Origin: Hyphomicrobiales bacterium
GTDB lineage: Bacteria; Pseudomonadota; Alphaproteobacteria; Rhizobiales; Xanthobacteraceae
Length of the DNA stretch: 64,000 nt
Direction: 5' to 3'
Assembly (NCBI GenBank): GCA_017305555.1
Contig: JAFKKM010000013.1
Span: forward strand, 1-64,000
Part shown: positions 36,437-45,417 of the stretch, piece after piece
Layout of the letters: every line of letters begins with the position of its first letter
Numbering within the stretch: position 1 is the stretch's first letter
Made by a program: the position numbers and the translations under genes
Notes under the pieces: model-generated
Told to the model about the DNA's origin: nothing
The model's database searches: none
What the model saw: only the letters and a program-made list of their open reading frames with translations

Positions 36437-36757
36437 GCCGTGCCCTTCAGCGCGCGCTCGATAAGGACGACTGCCTAGGATACTCGCGTGGAGAAAAATC
36501 GACCGATCGACCGGAGGCGATTCAAACCTTTTCACCGCCAAACGCCGCGTTTGTAAACTTGTTCGCCCCATTGCTCCGCCAAACGGCGTTAGCGACTGAA
36601 CCGCCTCCGCCTATGTTCTGGATCGAGCTTTCCGGGAAGACGAGAATACCAAGCATTGCTATGGCAGCGTGAACGATCGGCGGATGCTGTGTCTCGTCTA
36701 CGAAGTGCGCATCCTCACCTCTCGGACTTTCGATCTTGATTGGCGGGCACTGGCAAC
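36437..36757. other. Intergenic region, no gene recognised
   Basis: This stretch after the AraC gene contains open frames on both strands, but none has a ribosome-binding site or a recognisable motif. Composition is uneven, in line with decayed mobile DNA that continues into the trbI relic. Confidence 0.45.
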
Positions 36758-36855
36758 GCGAGCGGCATGCGGCCCGTCGGGCTATCGTAGATCGGCTCCG
36801 TCACCTGCGCGGTGATTTGCCCCGGAAGATCGGAACGGATGTCGGTGATGAGCGC
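36758..36855 (-). pseudogene. Relic of conjugal transfer gene trbI
   Basis: On the minus strand the frame reads ALITDIRSDLPGQITAQVTE, then PIYDSPTGR. This matches the strongly conserved core of TrbI/VirB10 proteins ('GIRSDLPGQITAQVTExVYDSxTGR'). The match is limited to about 33 residues, with no start or stop nearby and frame changes on both sides. It is the trace of a conjugative or integrative element of the trb type. Confidence 0.6.
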
Positions 36856-37139
36856 AGCCGGTAAGCACGAAGGGCGATTCGGGAGCCGTGACGCAATCCG
36901 ACGAAGTTATCGGCGATCAACGGGACCACTGAGGAAGGCCAGTTACTTGTCCGGCGTCGTCGGCCGGCTGAGCTGTCCGGACATGTCGAAGCCGGCGAGC
37001 CCCAGCGTCGATATACCCGTCGATCCCGCCGACGCGGGCGATCCACCGCACGCCTAGAAGAAGACCGTGCAGATGCGGGCGGCATGCCGATGAGGCGGGC
37101 GAAACCGACCGGCTCCGATGCGTGGCAAGTGATGCTCGT

Positions 37140-37985
37140 TCAGGCAGCTTCGTCGCGGCAGACCGTCTGGATCTTTTCCCAGACGCTGCCAGGCTTCGGA
37201 ACATCGAGGTTGAAAACCGTCCTGAGCGTGTCCGCGAGATGATCCGCGCTCGTGATGCGTTGTTCGCTGATGCCGCCCACTGTCACCCTGCGCAGGCAAT
37301 CGTTCTTCAGGGCGACATAGCCGTCCTCCTTATGCAGAATGACCGCCAGCGCGTTTGTGAACGGTGAGCCGGGGTCTTGCGTCAACCAGCCAAGCGTGGC
37401 GGCCATCTTGGCCTCGTCGGCGTAATCGGGCCGGAAATCGAAACTGTGCGCCATGCCGTGCGCGTGGTTTTTGAATCGCAGCCAGCCATCGTCTGCCGAT
37501 ACGATCGAAAACTCGAAGCCGCGCTGGCTGATGAGCCCGGCGGCAAGCGGAACGGGTTCGACGATGCCGTCCCCCAGGCCGACGTCGGCAAGGTACGGCC
37601 GGTCGAGATCGACACGCAGGACCAGATGGTTGCCGATGACAAGATCGCCCATGATTTCACGATCGACGGCGCCGCACAGGCGGGTGACACGGAAACCGAG
37701 CGCTAAGAGAGCCGCGGCGAACAGGCCGTTCATCTCGTAGCACCAGCCGCCACGCTTACCCTCCACCATTTTGGCGAAGGCGGCGGACGGGGCGATCGAA
37801 GACGGCCATCCCATGAAGGCATCCAGCGCCTCCCAGGTGAAGGCCGTGAGATGGGCGCGATGAAGTTTCGACAGGCTACCGGCATCGAGAGAAACCGGCC
37901 GGTCGACCCCGATCCTGGTGAGATAGGCGTCCAACTGGCCAGACGTCAGGGCCGTTCCACTTTCGCTTGAAGAGATGCGGGTCAT
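37140..37985 (-). CDS. Arylamine N-acetyltransferase
   Basis: This 281-residue enzyme has the full NAT triad: Cys82 in RGGWCYEMN, His120 in GNHLVLRV and Asp134 in LADVGLGD. It would transfer an acetyl group from acetyl-CoA to arylamines, hydrazines or aromatic amine precursors. ATG at 37985 follows AAGGAGA. It lies 25 bases after the glycosyltransferase gene, in one operon with a TetR regulator, so it is probably part of a detoxification or antibiotic-modification cassette. In antibiotic clusters NAT relatives also close amide rings, but no such cluster is present here. Confidence 0.92.
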   Translation of the reverse strand: MTRISSSESGTALTSGQLDAYLTRIGVDRPVSLDAGSLSKLHRAHLTAFTWEALDAFMGWPSSIAPSAAFAKMVEGKRGGWCYEMNGLFAAALLALGFRVTRLCGAVDREIMGDLVIGNHLVLRVDLDRPYLADVGLGDGIVEPVPLAAGLISQRGFEFSIVSADDGWLRFKNHAHGMAHSFDFRPDYADEAKMAATLGWLTQDPGSPFTNALAVILHKEDGYVALKNDCLRRVTVGGISEQRITSADHLADTLRTVFNLDVPKPGSVWEKIQTVCRDEAA

Positions 37986-38010
37986 CCTGCGGTCTCCTTT
38001 TGATCGATCA

Positions 38011-39330
38011 TCACGCGGCGGACAGGGCCGTTCGGGAACACCTGCGTGCGAAGTCCTCGATTTCTGCGACGAGCCGTACAGGCCCCGGACCTTCCTCGGC
38101 GATGGCGCGTGCAAGAGCCGCCGCACACTCGGCGAAGCCTGACTCGGACAGGACGCGGCGCACGGCCTCGCCGATCATTTGCGGGGAGACCGAAGGATCG
38201 AGGCGTAGGCCCGCGCCGTGATACTCGACGCGCGCGGCGTTATCGTTCTGATCGCGCCCCATCGGAAGAACGACAAGAGGGACGCCATAGCTCAACGAGC
38301 GCATCACCGTGCCATGCCCGCCGTGGGTAATGACAACGCAGGCTTTGGTCAGGATGTCGTCATGCGCCGCATTGGGAAGAATCGTGGCATTCGCGGGGGA
38401 CTGAAGGCGAAGCCCCTCAAGAGCTTTACCTAGGGTGACGACCACCTCGACCGGCTCCCCCGCCAAACCTGAGATCACCCGCTGGAGCACATCGGCCTGG
38501 CCCTGATTGGTGGTGCTGAACGATACGAGCACGAGGGGCCATCTCTGGCGCGCTGGTCGGCTCGTCCAGCGTTCGCGAGCCCAGCTCGGCATCTCCAAGA
38601 GCGGCCCGATATAGCGCACGTGATTGGGCAGGCGCTCCGTGGGAAAGTCAAAGCTGCTGCTGGTAGCCAGCAGATGGCGGCCGGCTACCAGTGGTTGTTC
38701 ATGGACATGGGCCAGTGGCGCAAGGCCGAAATGAGCACGGGCCGCGTTGAGGCTCGGCAGGAAGCCGTCCCATAGTTGCACGGCCATGGCCGAGGCTTCG
38801 GCGTCGCGCGCGCTGTCTGCCGCCGAGCGGGCGGGCTGAAAGCCCGGACCGAACGGCGGGTGTCCGGGAAGGGGCCAGAGCGAAATGTTGCTGGCGAGCA
38901 GAGCCGTCGGAACCTTCGCAATCTCACCCGCGAGCATGCTGCCGAACAGCATATCGGTGCCGAGAAGGATATCGGCGGGCTCCTTTGCCAGGGCTTCGAG
39001 AATATCCTCGGCATGGGATTGCGCTGGTCCGACAAAGACCCGTTCACACGCTCTCTGGAAGCCGGCCACGGGATCGCTTGTTTCCCAATCACGCACGTAG
39101 CAACTTGCGGGCGAGCGATCAGGACGGTTCGGGGCGCGCTTCCAGGGCAGGAATCGCGCCCTCGCCTCGGTCGCCTCTGCCCTCATTGTGTCGTCGGCGA
39201 TCAAACGCACGTCGTGGCCCCGACCAGCGAGGGCTCGAACGGCCGCGAGCGTTGGCGGTACGTTTCCGCCGCCTTCCCAGCAGACCGCCAGGATGCGCAG
39301 ATGCGGTGCCGCATCTGTCGTCTTGATCAT
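38011..39330 (-). CDS. Macrolide-type (GT1) glycosyltransferase
   Basis: The 439-residue protein is a GT-B fold glycosyltransferase of the UDP-glycosyl/MGT group. The N-terminal domain starts ILAVCWEGGGNVPPTLAAVRAL, and the C-terminal nucleotide-sugar domain has ITHGGHGTVMRSLSYGVPLVVLP followed by MGRDQNDNAARV. Enzymes of this family glycosylate macrolides, flavonoids and other hydrophobic acceptors, commonly for self-protection. ATG at 39330 overlaps the TetR stop (ATGA), so it is translationally coupled to its regulator. The acceptor is unknown. Confidence 0.87.
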   Translation of the reverse strand: MIKTTDAAPHLRILAVCWEGGGNVPPTLAAVRALAGRGHDVRLIADDTMRAEATEARARFLPWKRAPNRPDRSPASCYVRDWETSDPVAGFQRACERVFVGPAQSHAEDILEALAKEPADILLGTDMLFGSMLAGEIAKVPTALLASNISLWPLPGHPPFGPGFQPARSAADSARDAEASAMAVQLWDGFLPSLNAARAHFGLAPLAHVHEQPLVAGRHLLATSSSFDFPTERLPNHVRYIGPLLEMPSWARERWTSRPARQRWPLVLVSFSTTNQGQADVLQRVISGLAGEPVEVVVTLGKALEGLRLQSPANATILPNAAHDDILTKACVVITHGGHGTVMRSLSYGVPLVVLPMGRDQNDNAARVEYHGAGLRLDPSVSPQMIGEAVRRVLSESGFAECAAALARAIAEEGPGPVRLVAEIEDFARRCSRTALSAA

Positions 39331-39956
39331 GGCCTTGATCCTTTCTCGATGGAGGCCGGATCAGTCGATGTATCCTCGCGCAGCAGGCGCTCGATCGCCT
39401 GCGTCATCAGTCGATGTGTCCTCGCCGCCGAATGTCCTTGCGCTCGGCGCAGCAGATGCCAAATCCAGACATCGGTCTGGACCAACAACTGCGCGAGCCG
39501 ATCCTTGCGGGACTGACCGTCGAGCTTGTCCAGCCAGGCCTCGAACATATCCTCAATCCACTTGCGATGACCTTTGCGTCCGCGCTCGAGCACGGCGGCG
39601 AACTCGGGAGTGCGCGCCTCCTGCCCAAGTGTTCGCACGATGACGTCGCCGGTGCGTTCGTAGTCGTCGATCAGGAGCTTGACGATGTCCGTCACGCTTT
39701 GAGCTGGCGCGCTCCAGCGTTGGGTCTGGATCGAGGCATCCATCTGGGCTGCCATGGCGCTGAGCACGCCAGTCTTGCTGCCGAAACGCCGTATGACGGT
39801 TTGGCGGGTGGTACCGGCCGCAGCAGCGATATCGTCGAGCGTGATCTCATCGAACCAGCGCTCGGCGAGAAGCGCGCTGAGGGCGTCAACGATATGTTGC
39901 TCGGTATCCTGAACCGCCTCGGCGCGCGCCGACTGGCGATAGGCTCGCGGAGGCAT
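39327..39956 (-). CDS. TetR family transcriptional regulator
   Basis: This 209-residue repressor has a TetR N-terminal helix-turn-helix (HIVDALSALLAERWFDEITLDDIAAAAG with RQTVIRRFGSK). ATG at 39956 has a strong AAGGGGAG site; an upstream ATG at 39971 lacks one. It is the first gene of the TetR-glycosyltransferase-NAT operon and is preceded by inverted repeats, so autoregulation and induction by the compound that the cassette modifies is likely. Confidence 0.88.
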   Translation of the reverse strand: MPPRAYRQSARAEAVQDTEQHIVDALSALLAERWFDEITLDDIAAAAGTTRQTVIRRFGSKTGVLSAMAAQMDASIQTQRWSAPAQSVTDIVKLLIDDYERTGDVIVRTLGQEARTPEFAAVLERGRKGHRKWIEDMFEAWLDKLDGQSRKDRLAQLLVQTDVWIWHLLRRAQGHSAARTHRLMTQAIERLLREDTSTDPASIEKGSRP

Positions 39957-39965
39957 GATACTCCC

Positions 39966-39991
39966 CTTCATTTAATGTTACATGAAGTAAC
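39966..39991. promoter_or_regulatory. Operator-like inverted repeats upstream of TetR operon
   Basis: Two overlapping inverted repeats occur just upstream of the TetR start: CTTCAT-N10-ATGAAG (39966-39987) and GTTAC-ATGAA-GTAAC (39977-39991). Both suit a TetR dimer and lie where they would block transcription of the operon. Evidence is symmetry and position only. Confidence 0.5.
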
Positions 39992-40158
39992 CTCAAATGA
40001 AGAGGATGTCAAATGATCCTGACCAACAATGGAGTGGTCTCGTGGTGCCGGACAAGTTGGAGATCAATCATTGCCGCATCAACAGGAATACCCGTCACCT
40101 CCGACGTTAATTTTGTTGCAGTCAAAGATGGATCTTTGCTCATGGCTTACAATTCTGC

Positions 40159-40818
40159 TCAACGAACAACGACATTCGCGCCGACAGGCACGCGGCTATA
40201 CAAATCGATTACGTCCTGGTTCAGCATCCGGATGCAGCCTGACGATACGGCATGACCAATCGTGTCCGGTTCGTTGGTACCGTGAATCCGGAAGAGTGTG
40301 TCCTTCCCACCCTTGTGGAGATAAAGCGCACGCGCGCCCAACGGATTGGTCGCGCCTCCTTCCATTCCACCTGCCCATTTCCCGTATCGATTGGGCTCGC
40401 GGCGGATCATGTTAGGCGTCGGTGTCCAGTGCGGCCAGGTCGCTTTACGCCCGATCCTGGCTTTTCCGGTGAACTCCAGCCCTTCCTTCCCGACTCCCAC
40501 GCCATATCGCAGCGCCTTGCCATTCTCCATTACGAGATACAGAAAGCGATCGCGCGGATCGACGACGATGGTACCTGGCGCTTCATTCCCGTTGTAATCG
40601 ACGAGTTGACGAACGTATTCCGGGCGCAAGTCAGCCGCATCGATGGCCGCGACGTCGAATTTCTCATTCGGCGCTTTGCCGTAACGAGCCGCAACATTGG
40701 CCGGGACGGCGGACGAAGAAACCATCGATGGCTCCGTCGCTGTCACGCATCCCGCCAACAAAGTCAGCAACGTCACCGCGGGGGCAACGCGGCGCCACTT
40801 CCCGTTCATGCCGGACAT
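40159..40818 (-). CDS. L,D-transpeptidase (YkuD domain) lipoprotein
   Basis: This protein of 219 residues has a lipoprotein signal ending in LLAGC (lipobox Cys near 24) and a C-terminal YkuD domain. Its catalytic signature is RIHGTNEPDTIGHAVSSGCIRM (His, Ser-Ser-Gly-Cys). It should form 3-3 crosslinks in peptidoglycan or attach proteins to it in the periplasm. It begins just after the stop of the DsbA-like gene (TAG, then two bases); ATG 40809 is an alternative start. Its active-site Cys must stay reduced, which makes the neighbouring thiol-redox genes meaningful partners. Confidence 0.9.
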   Translation of the reverse strand: MSGMNGKWRRVAPAVTLLTLLAGCVTATEPSMVSSSAVPANVAARYGKAPNEKFDVAAIDAADLRPEYVRQLVDYNGNEAPGTIVVDPRDRFLYLVMENGKALRYGVGVGKEGLEFTGKARIGRKATWPHWTPTPNMIRREPNRYGKWAGGMEGGATNPLGARALYLHKGGKDTLFRIHGTNEPDTIGHAVSSGCIRMLNQDVIDLYSRVPVGANVVVR

Positions 40819-40820
40819 TT

Positions 40821-41462
40821 CTAGCGCCCGGCCTGCCGTTGCCTCGCCTGCGCCACGACTTCACGGAATTTTGCCGCGTCAAGCGCCGCAGCCACCTTGA
40901 ACTGCCCGATCAGATAGACCGGCGTCCCCATCAATCCCATCGATTCAGCCTGGGCGTGGGTGCGGTGGAGCAACCCGCTGATCGCATCCGCGTTCGCGTG
41001 AATGTCCGCTTCCAGCCGTTCCATATCGACCCCGGCCGCCTGGACGGCCTTCGTCATTGTCGCCTTGTCATTTTTCGATCCCGGAACGCTCATAAGCGCA
41101 TTGTGAGCGATCAGGTATTTGCCTTGATACTTCGCGCCCAAGGCGATCTGCGCTCCGTAGACCGATGCCTCGGTCAGGATCGGCCAATCCTTGTACACGA
41201 GGCGGATTTTGCCATCCTCTTTCACGACCTTCTCAAGGTCCGGTTCCGCCCGTTTGCAGAACGGGCAATTGTAGTCGAAGAAGGAAACGATCGTGAGGTT
41301 GCCTTTCGGATTGCCGGACTCCGGCGCGTCGGGATCGTGCAGGATTCCCTTCGTGTCAATTTCCTGGGCCGCCCACGTTTGCCCCGCCCCGATGATATTT
41401 GCGAGGAGCGGCAATAATCCGACGGCGCCAACGACAAGCGCGTCTCTGCGGGAAATGATCAT
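40821..41462 (-). CDS. DsbA family thiol:disulfide oxidoreductase
   Basis: This 213-residue protein has a leader (MIISRRDALVVGAVGLLPLL; an arginine pair precedes the hydrophobic core) and a thioredoxin fold with active site FFDYNCPFCKRAEP. A cis-Pro loop follows (GLMGTPVYLIG). The CPFC site and the domain resemble Com1/DsbA-like proteins. ATG at 41462 follows GGAG by eight bases. It lies 32 bases downstream of the DsbD gene, from which it could receive electrons. A reductase or isomerase role toward periplasmic thiols such as the L,D-transpeptidase is an inference. Confidence 0.88.
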   Translation of the reverse strand: MIISRRDALVVGAVGLLPLLANIIGAGQTWAAQEIDTKGILHDPDAPESGNPKGNLTIVSFFDYNCPFCKRAEPDLEKVVKEDGKIRLVYKDWPILTEASVYGAQIALGAKYQGKYLIAHNALMSVPGSKNDKATMTKAVQAAGVDMERLEADIHANADAISGLLHRTHAQAESMGLMGTPVYLIGQFKVAAALDAAKFREVVAQARQRQAGR

Positions 41463-41494
41463 GATGTGTCTCCGGAAGTTGGACGTGTGGAATT

Positions 41495-43309
41495 TCAACG
41501 GATAGCCAGGTCGATCTTTCGACCGAAGTCAGCGACGGAAGTATCTCCAACCGAACGCGCCGATCTGATCTCTTCACCATTGCGAGGACTTACGAACACC
41601 AAGGTCGGTGGCCCCACGACATCGTAGCGGCGCATCAGATCGGTCGTATCCTTGTTGGTGGCCGTTACATCCGCACGGACGACGGTGATGCCGTCGAGCT
41701 TTCTTTGAATATCCGGACTAGCAAGGACGTCTCTTTCGAAGGTCTTGCATGCCGTGCACCATTCGGCGGAGTAGTCGATCATCACGATACGGCCTTGACT
41801 GCGCGCGTCGCGCATGGCCTCGTCCAGAGCCGCCGGCGAGTTGATGGTTCTCACAGGCAACCCGCGGTGATCGATCGACCCGCTGCTCGCGAACGCGAGC
41901 GGACGCAAAGGATCGTTCGCTCCCGCTGCGGCGCCGACCAGGAGCGCCACGCCGTAGATCGCGGCCAAGATGCCACCCGTCTTTCTCAGACGGACAACGG
42001 CACCTGCGCGGTGTCGCAACGGGTCGAATGCTCCAAGAAAAACCCCTGCCCCAATGAGAAGCGCCGCCCAGATCGCCAGAGAGATAGCCGGTGGCACGAT
42101 GCGACCGATGAGAAGGGCCGCCACGCCAAGGAACAGGACCCCGAACAGTTGGCGCGTGGCCAACAACCAGGCACCCGAGCGCGGCAGGATGCTGGAGCCA
42201 AAGGTTCCTGCGAGAATGAGCGGGAGTCCCATTCCCAATCCGAGCGCAAAGAGTGCGGTAGCGCCTCGGGCAATATCCCCGGTCTGGCCGACATACAAAA
42301 GTGCCGCGGCAAGAGGTGGAGTGACGCATGGGCCAACGATGAGAGCCGACGTAAATCCAAGCGTCGCGGCTCCCGCGAATGCCCCGATCGTACCGCGCGG
42401 AGCATTCAACGCTCCGGCCGTCGCGAAGGCCGGCATTCGTAATTCGAAGAGTCCAAAGCTCGACAAGGCGAGCACCACATAGACTGTCGCCATGAACCCG
42501 AGTGCGTATGGTGTCTGCAGGGCGATCTGGAGGTTCTGGCCGGACCAAGCCGCCACCACGCCAAGCACGGCGTAGGCTGATGCCATGGCGACGGCGTAGG
42601 TCGTTGACAAGGCAAAGCCCCGGATCGCCGAAAGCGGTTCCCGGGACCGCGCCAGGATGCCAGCGAGGATCGGCACCATCGGCAAAACACACGGCGTGAA
42701 CGCGAGCAGCAATCCGAAGCCGAGAAAGCTGATGATCAGCATCCCCCACCCTGCTGGCAGACCGGAGAATTCCGGAAAACCCGAGGATTGTGATGCCACA
42801 GGCTCGCTCGGAAGGGATGGTTTCCAGGCTGCAAAAGCGGGTTCGACCGCCGTCGCTTTAGCGGCATTGCCCTCTGTCCTCACTTGCAAAGTGGCAAGAT
42901 CAACGATCCTGGTCATGGGCGGAAAGCAGATGCCGCGCTCCGAACACCCCTGAAATGTGACCGATGCCTCGTCGGCTCCTTTCAGCGCGCTTCCTTCGAT
43001 CGTGGCCTGAAGCGTCCGATGATAGACCTCGACCGAACCGAAATTGACATCGTCCTTGATGTCTCCCGGTGGAGTCGAGACTGGAATATCCACGCTCGAC
43101 GCGACAACCTTGATCTTGTCACGGTAGAGGTAGTTACCATCACCGATGTTCCACGTGAGGAGCAGGTTTCCGTCGCCCCCACGCCCCGCGCTCAATGTGA
43201 ACGGCGGGCGGCTCGTCTCCGCAGCAGCGACCTGCGCCGGAGCGATCAATCCGGGCAAGATCGAGAATAGGACAACGAACAGCGCGGCTGGCAACAATCG
43301 GGAGGGCAT
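41495..43309 (-). CDS. dsbD: Thiol:disulfide interchange protein DsbD
   Basis: This 604-residue membrane protein has the full DsbD layout. A signal peptide and a periplasmic alpha domain (DsbC-like, with Cys pair in QGCSERGICFPP) come first. Eight-helix transmembrane core segments follow, with Cys in FTPCVLPMVPI and VGPCVTPPL, and then a C-terminal thioredoxin domain with AEWCTACKTFE. It carries electrons from cytoplasmic thioredoxin to periplasmic partners. It heads a minus-strand operon with the DsbA-like and L,D-transpeptidase genes and is divergent from a two-component system. Confidence 0.93.
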   Translation of the reverse strand: MPSRLLPAALFVVLFSILPGLIAPAQVAAAETSRPPFTLSAGRGGDGNLLLTWNIGDGNYLYRDKIKVVASSVDIPVSTPPGDIKDDVNFGSVEVYHRTLQATIEGSALKGADEASVTFQGCSERGICFPPMTRIVDLATLQVRTEGNAAKATAVEPAFAAWKPSLPSEPVASQSSGFPEFSGLPAGWGMLIISFLGFGLLLAFTPCVLPMVPILAGILARSREPLSAIRGFALSTTYAVAMASAYAVLGVVAAWSGQNLQIALQTPYALGFMATVYVVLALSSFGLFELRMPAFATAGALNAPRGTIGAFAGAATLGFTSALIVGPCVTPPLAAALLYVGQTGDIARGATALFALGLGMGLPLILAGTFGSSILPRSGAWLLATRQLFGVLFLGVAALLIGRIVPPAISLAIWAALLIGAGVFLGAFDPLRHRAGAVVRLRKTGGILAAIYGVALLVGAAAGANDPLRPLAFASSGSIDHRGLPVRTINSPAALDEAMRDARSQGRIVMIDYSAEWCTACKTFERDVLASPDIQRKLDGITVVRADVTATNKDTTDLMRRYDVVGPPTLVFVSPRNGEEIRSARSVGDTSVADFGRKIDLAIR

Positions 43310-43408
43310 GGTTCGGCGAATCTTTCAGTTAACCTGCCGCCCAACCTCCTCTCCAACCTTAAGGCAGCCTTAAGCCTAGGCGTCGACCTTCCCCTTGGAG
43401 GCCATTTG

Positions 43409-44068
43409 ATGCGAATTCTTGTTGTCAAGGACGATCCGGTCATTGCGGACGCCGTGCGTGTCGGTCTGACACTCGGCGGCGCAATCGTGGACTGTGTGGG
43501 AACCTGTGCGGACGCGCTTGCAGCGGTGAGCACCACGCGTTTTTCTGCAATTGTCCTCGACATCATGTTGCCTGACGGCAGCGGCATCGACGTGCTTCGT
43601 GAAATACGAGCAGGCAAAGAGACGATTCCGGTCCTGCTCCTGACCGCGCGCGACGAAATCTCCGACCGCGTCACGGGTCTTGACGCCGGAGCGGACGACT
43701 ACCTCGTCAAGCCGTTCGATCTGGATGAACTCGCCGCGCGCCTTCGCGCCATCACGCGCCGTAGCGACGGGCGCACCGATTCCTGCCTCGTTCATGGCAC
43801 CATCCGCGTCGATCCGGCTGAAGCTTCCGTTACGGTCGACGGGGCGCTCGTCCCACTGTCGCGCCGTGAATTCGCGGTACTGGTGGCATTGATGGAACGC
43901 CCCGGGGTGATCCGGTCGAGGAGCGAACTCGAGGAAAGACTGTACGGCTGGGACGACGATGTCGAAAGCAATGCCGTAGAGGTTCACATCCATCACCTGC
44001 GCAACAAGATCGGCCGCGAAACCATCGAGACCGTACGCGGCCTCGGCTATCGGATGAGGGCCATCTGA
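43409..44068 (+). CDS. OmpR/PhoB family response regulator
   Basis: The receiver domain (residues 1-120) has Asp8, Asp9 and phospho-acceptor Asp51 (VLDIMLPDG), Thr in LLTARDE and Lys in LVKPFD. A winged-helix DNA-binding domain follows (LSRREFAVLVALMERPG and VEVHIHHLRNKI). The 219-residue length is normal. ATG at 43409 follows GGAGG by eight bases. The stop overlaps the kinase start (TGATG). It is divergent from the DsbD operon over a ~100-base gap, so control of that operon is plausible. Confidence 0.92.
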   Translation: MRILVVKDDPVIADAVRVGLTLGGAIVDCVGTCADALAAVSTTRFSAIVLDIMLPDGSGIDVLREIRAGKETIPVLLLTARDEISDRVTGLDAGADDYLVKPFDLDELAARLRAITRRSDGRTDSCLVHGTIRVDPAEASVTVDGALVPLSRREFAVLVALMERPGVIRSRSELEERLYGWDDDVESNAVEVHIHHLRNKIGRETIETVRGLGYRMRAI

Positions 44069-45396
44069 TGATGTCACTTCGTCTCCGCCTGTTTCTCATT
44101 CTGATCGGTGCGACCGGACTGATCTGGCTTGCAGCCGTATCCTGGATCTACGTCAGCAGCCAACGGGAACTGGAGCACGTTCTCGATACCCGATTACAGG
44201 AAGCCGCACGTATGGTCGCGTCGCTGGCGGAAGGTTTTGGTCGCTCGTCTTCGGTGGAGGACGCGGATTCGAAAGCTCTCCCGACCTTGTCAGGTTATGA
44301 ACGGCAACTCTCCTGTCAAATCTGGTCACTCGACGGACGTTTGATTGCCAAGTCCAGCGGCGCTCCTGAAGGCGTTCTGACCGATCGCAAATCGGGATTT
44401 TCCGATCATGAGATCAATGGTGAGGCCTGGCGTGTCTATGCCGTTGAGGACGCAAGCAAGGGGATTCGTGTCCTGGTCGGGGACCGGCTCGGACTTCGGG
44501 AACGCCTCGTCGGTGATCTGGTCAAAGGCCTCCTTTGGCCTGCGCTGCTCATTGTCCCCCTGCTCGGCCTCCTTATCTGGCTCAGTCTGAACCGCGGATT
44601 TCGCCCCCTGGCGTGGATCACAAATGATCTCACACACCGCAAGGCAGACGACATGCGTCCGGTCAACGTGGCGGCGACGCCATCCGAGGTTCAGCCCCTT
44701 ACCAATGCGCTCAATCAACTGTTCGCCAAGGTAGAACTGGCGCGGCGCCACGAGCGCGATCTGACGGCATTTGCAGCACACGAACTGCGCACGCCTTTAG
44801 CGGGCCTCAAAGCCCAGGCTCAGGTCGCGGTCGCGGCCGACGATCCAGCGGTCATGAAGCATGCCCTTCGGCAAATTCTCGTCTCAGTCGATCGGACGTC
44901 ACGGTTGGTTCGTCAGTTGCTCGCAATCTCGCGGCTCGATGCCCGGGGCGAGGAGCAAGGTGCCGAGCCGATCGTGATCGGCGATCTGATCGACGAAATC
45001 GCCGGAGCCACAGCAAAGCCCGACGCGATCGCCGTTTCAGTCGATGAGCGACTGGCGGCGCTGACGTGGATGGCCAATCGTGAATGCCTCGAGCTGGCTA
45101 TCCGCAATCTGCATGAGAATGCAATCCAACACATGCCTTCCGGAGGCCACGTTCGATGGACGCTAGGTTCGTCGCCGAACGACATCGCCGTGGAGGATGA
45201 GGGCCCCGGCATTCCCGAGAACGAGATGCCTCAAGTCGGCACCCGCTTTTTCCGTGGCCAATTTAAAAGCCCTATCGGCAGCGGACTCGGTCTGTCGATC
45301 TCGCGCCTAGCGCTTGAGCGCATCGGAGCACGACTTGTATTGAGCAATCGAACGGATACCAAAGGTCTTCGCGTCGAACTCCTGCGTCAAGCTTGA
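44068..45396 (+). CDS. Sensor histidine kinase (TctE/QseC type)
   Basis: This kinase of 442 residues has an N-terminal membrane helix (LFLILIGATGLIWLAAVSWIYV), a periplasmic sensor region, a second helix near 155-173, HisKA with FAAHELRTPLAGLKA (His238) and HATPase with NLHENAIQHMP, DEGPGIP and GSGLGLSIS motifs. It is coupled to the OmpR-type regulator by a one-base overlap. The periplasmic part could sense metals, redox state or an organic ligand; the neighbouring dsbD operon favours redox or metal stress, as inference. Confidence 0.92.
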   Translation: MMSLRLRLFLILIGATGLIWLAAVSWIYVSSQRELEHVLDTRLQEAARMVASLAEGFGRSSSVEDADSKALPTLSGYERQLSCQIWSLDGRLIAKSSGAPEGVLTDRKSGFSDHEINGEAWRVYAVEDASKGIRVLVGDRLGLRERLVGDLVKGLLWPALLIVPLLGLLIWLSLNRGFRPLAWITNDLTHRKADDMRPVNVAATPSEVQPLTNALNQLFAKVELARRHERDLTAFAAHELRTPLAGLKAQAQVAVAADDPAVMKHALRQILVSVDRTSRLVRQLLAISRLDARGEEQGAEPIVIGDLIDEIAGATAKPDAIAVSVDERLAALTWMANRECLELAIRNLHENAIQHMPSGGHVRWTLGSSPNDIAVEDEGPGIPENEMPQVGTRFFRGQFKSPIGSGLGLSISRLALERIGARLVLSNRTDTKGLRVELLRQA

Positions 45397-45417
45397 GGCG
45401 TGAACGGCACAGGGCCT

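Noticed and set aside
36801-37204. Open frames on the minus strand beside the trbI relic
   Set aside because: They are Arg-rich and have no motifs; the only recognisable signal is the short TrbI core in another frame.
43376-44077. A minus-strand frame opposite the OmpR-type regulator
   Set aside because: The plus-strand regulator has all receiver and DNA-binding motifs; the opposite frame has none.
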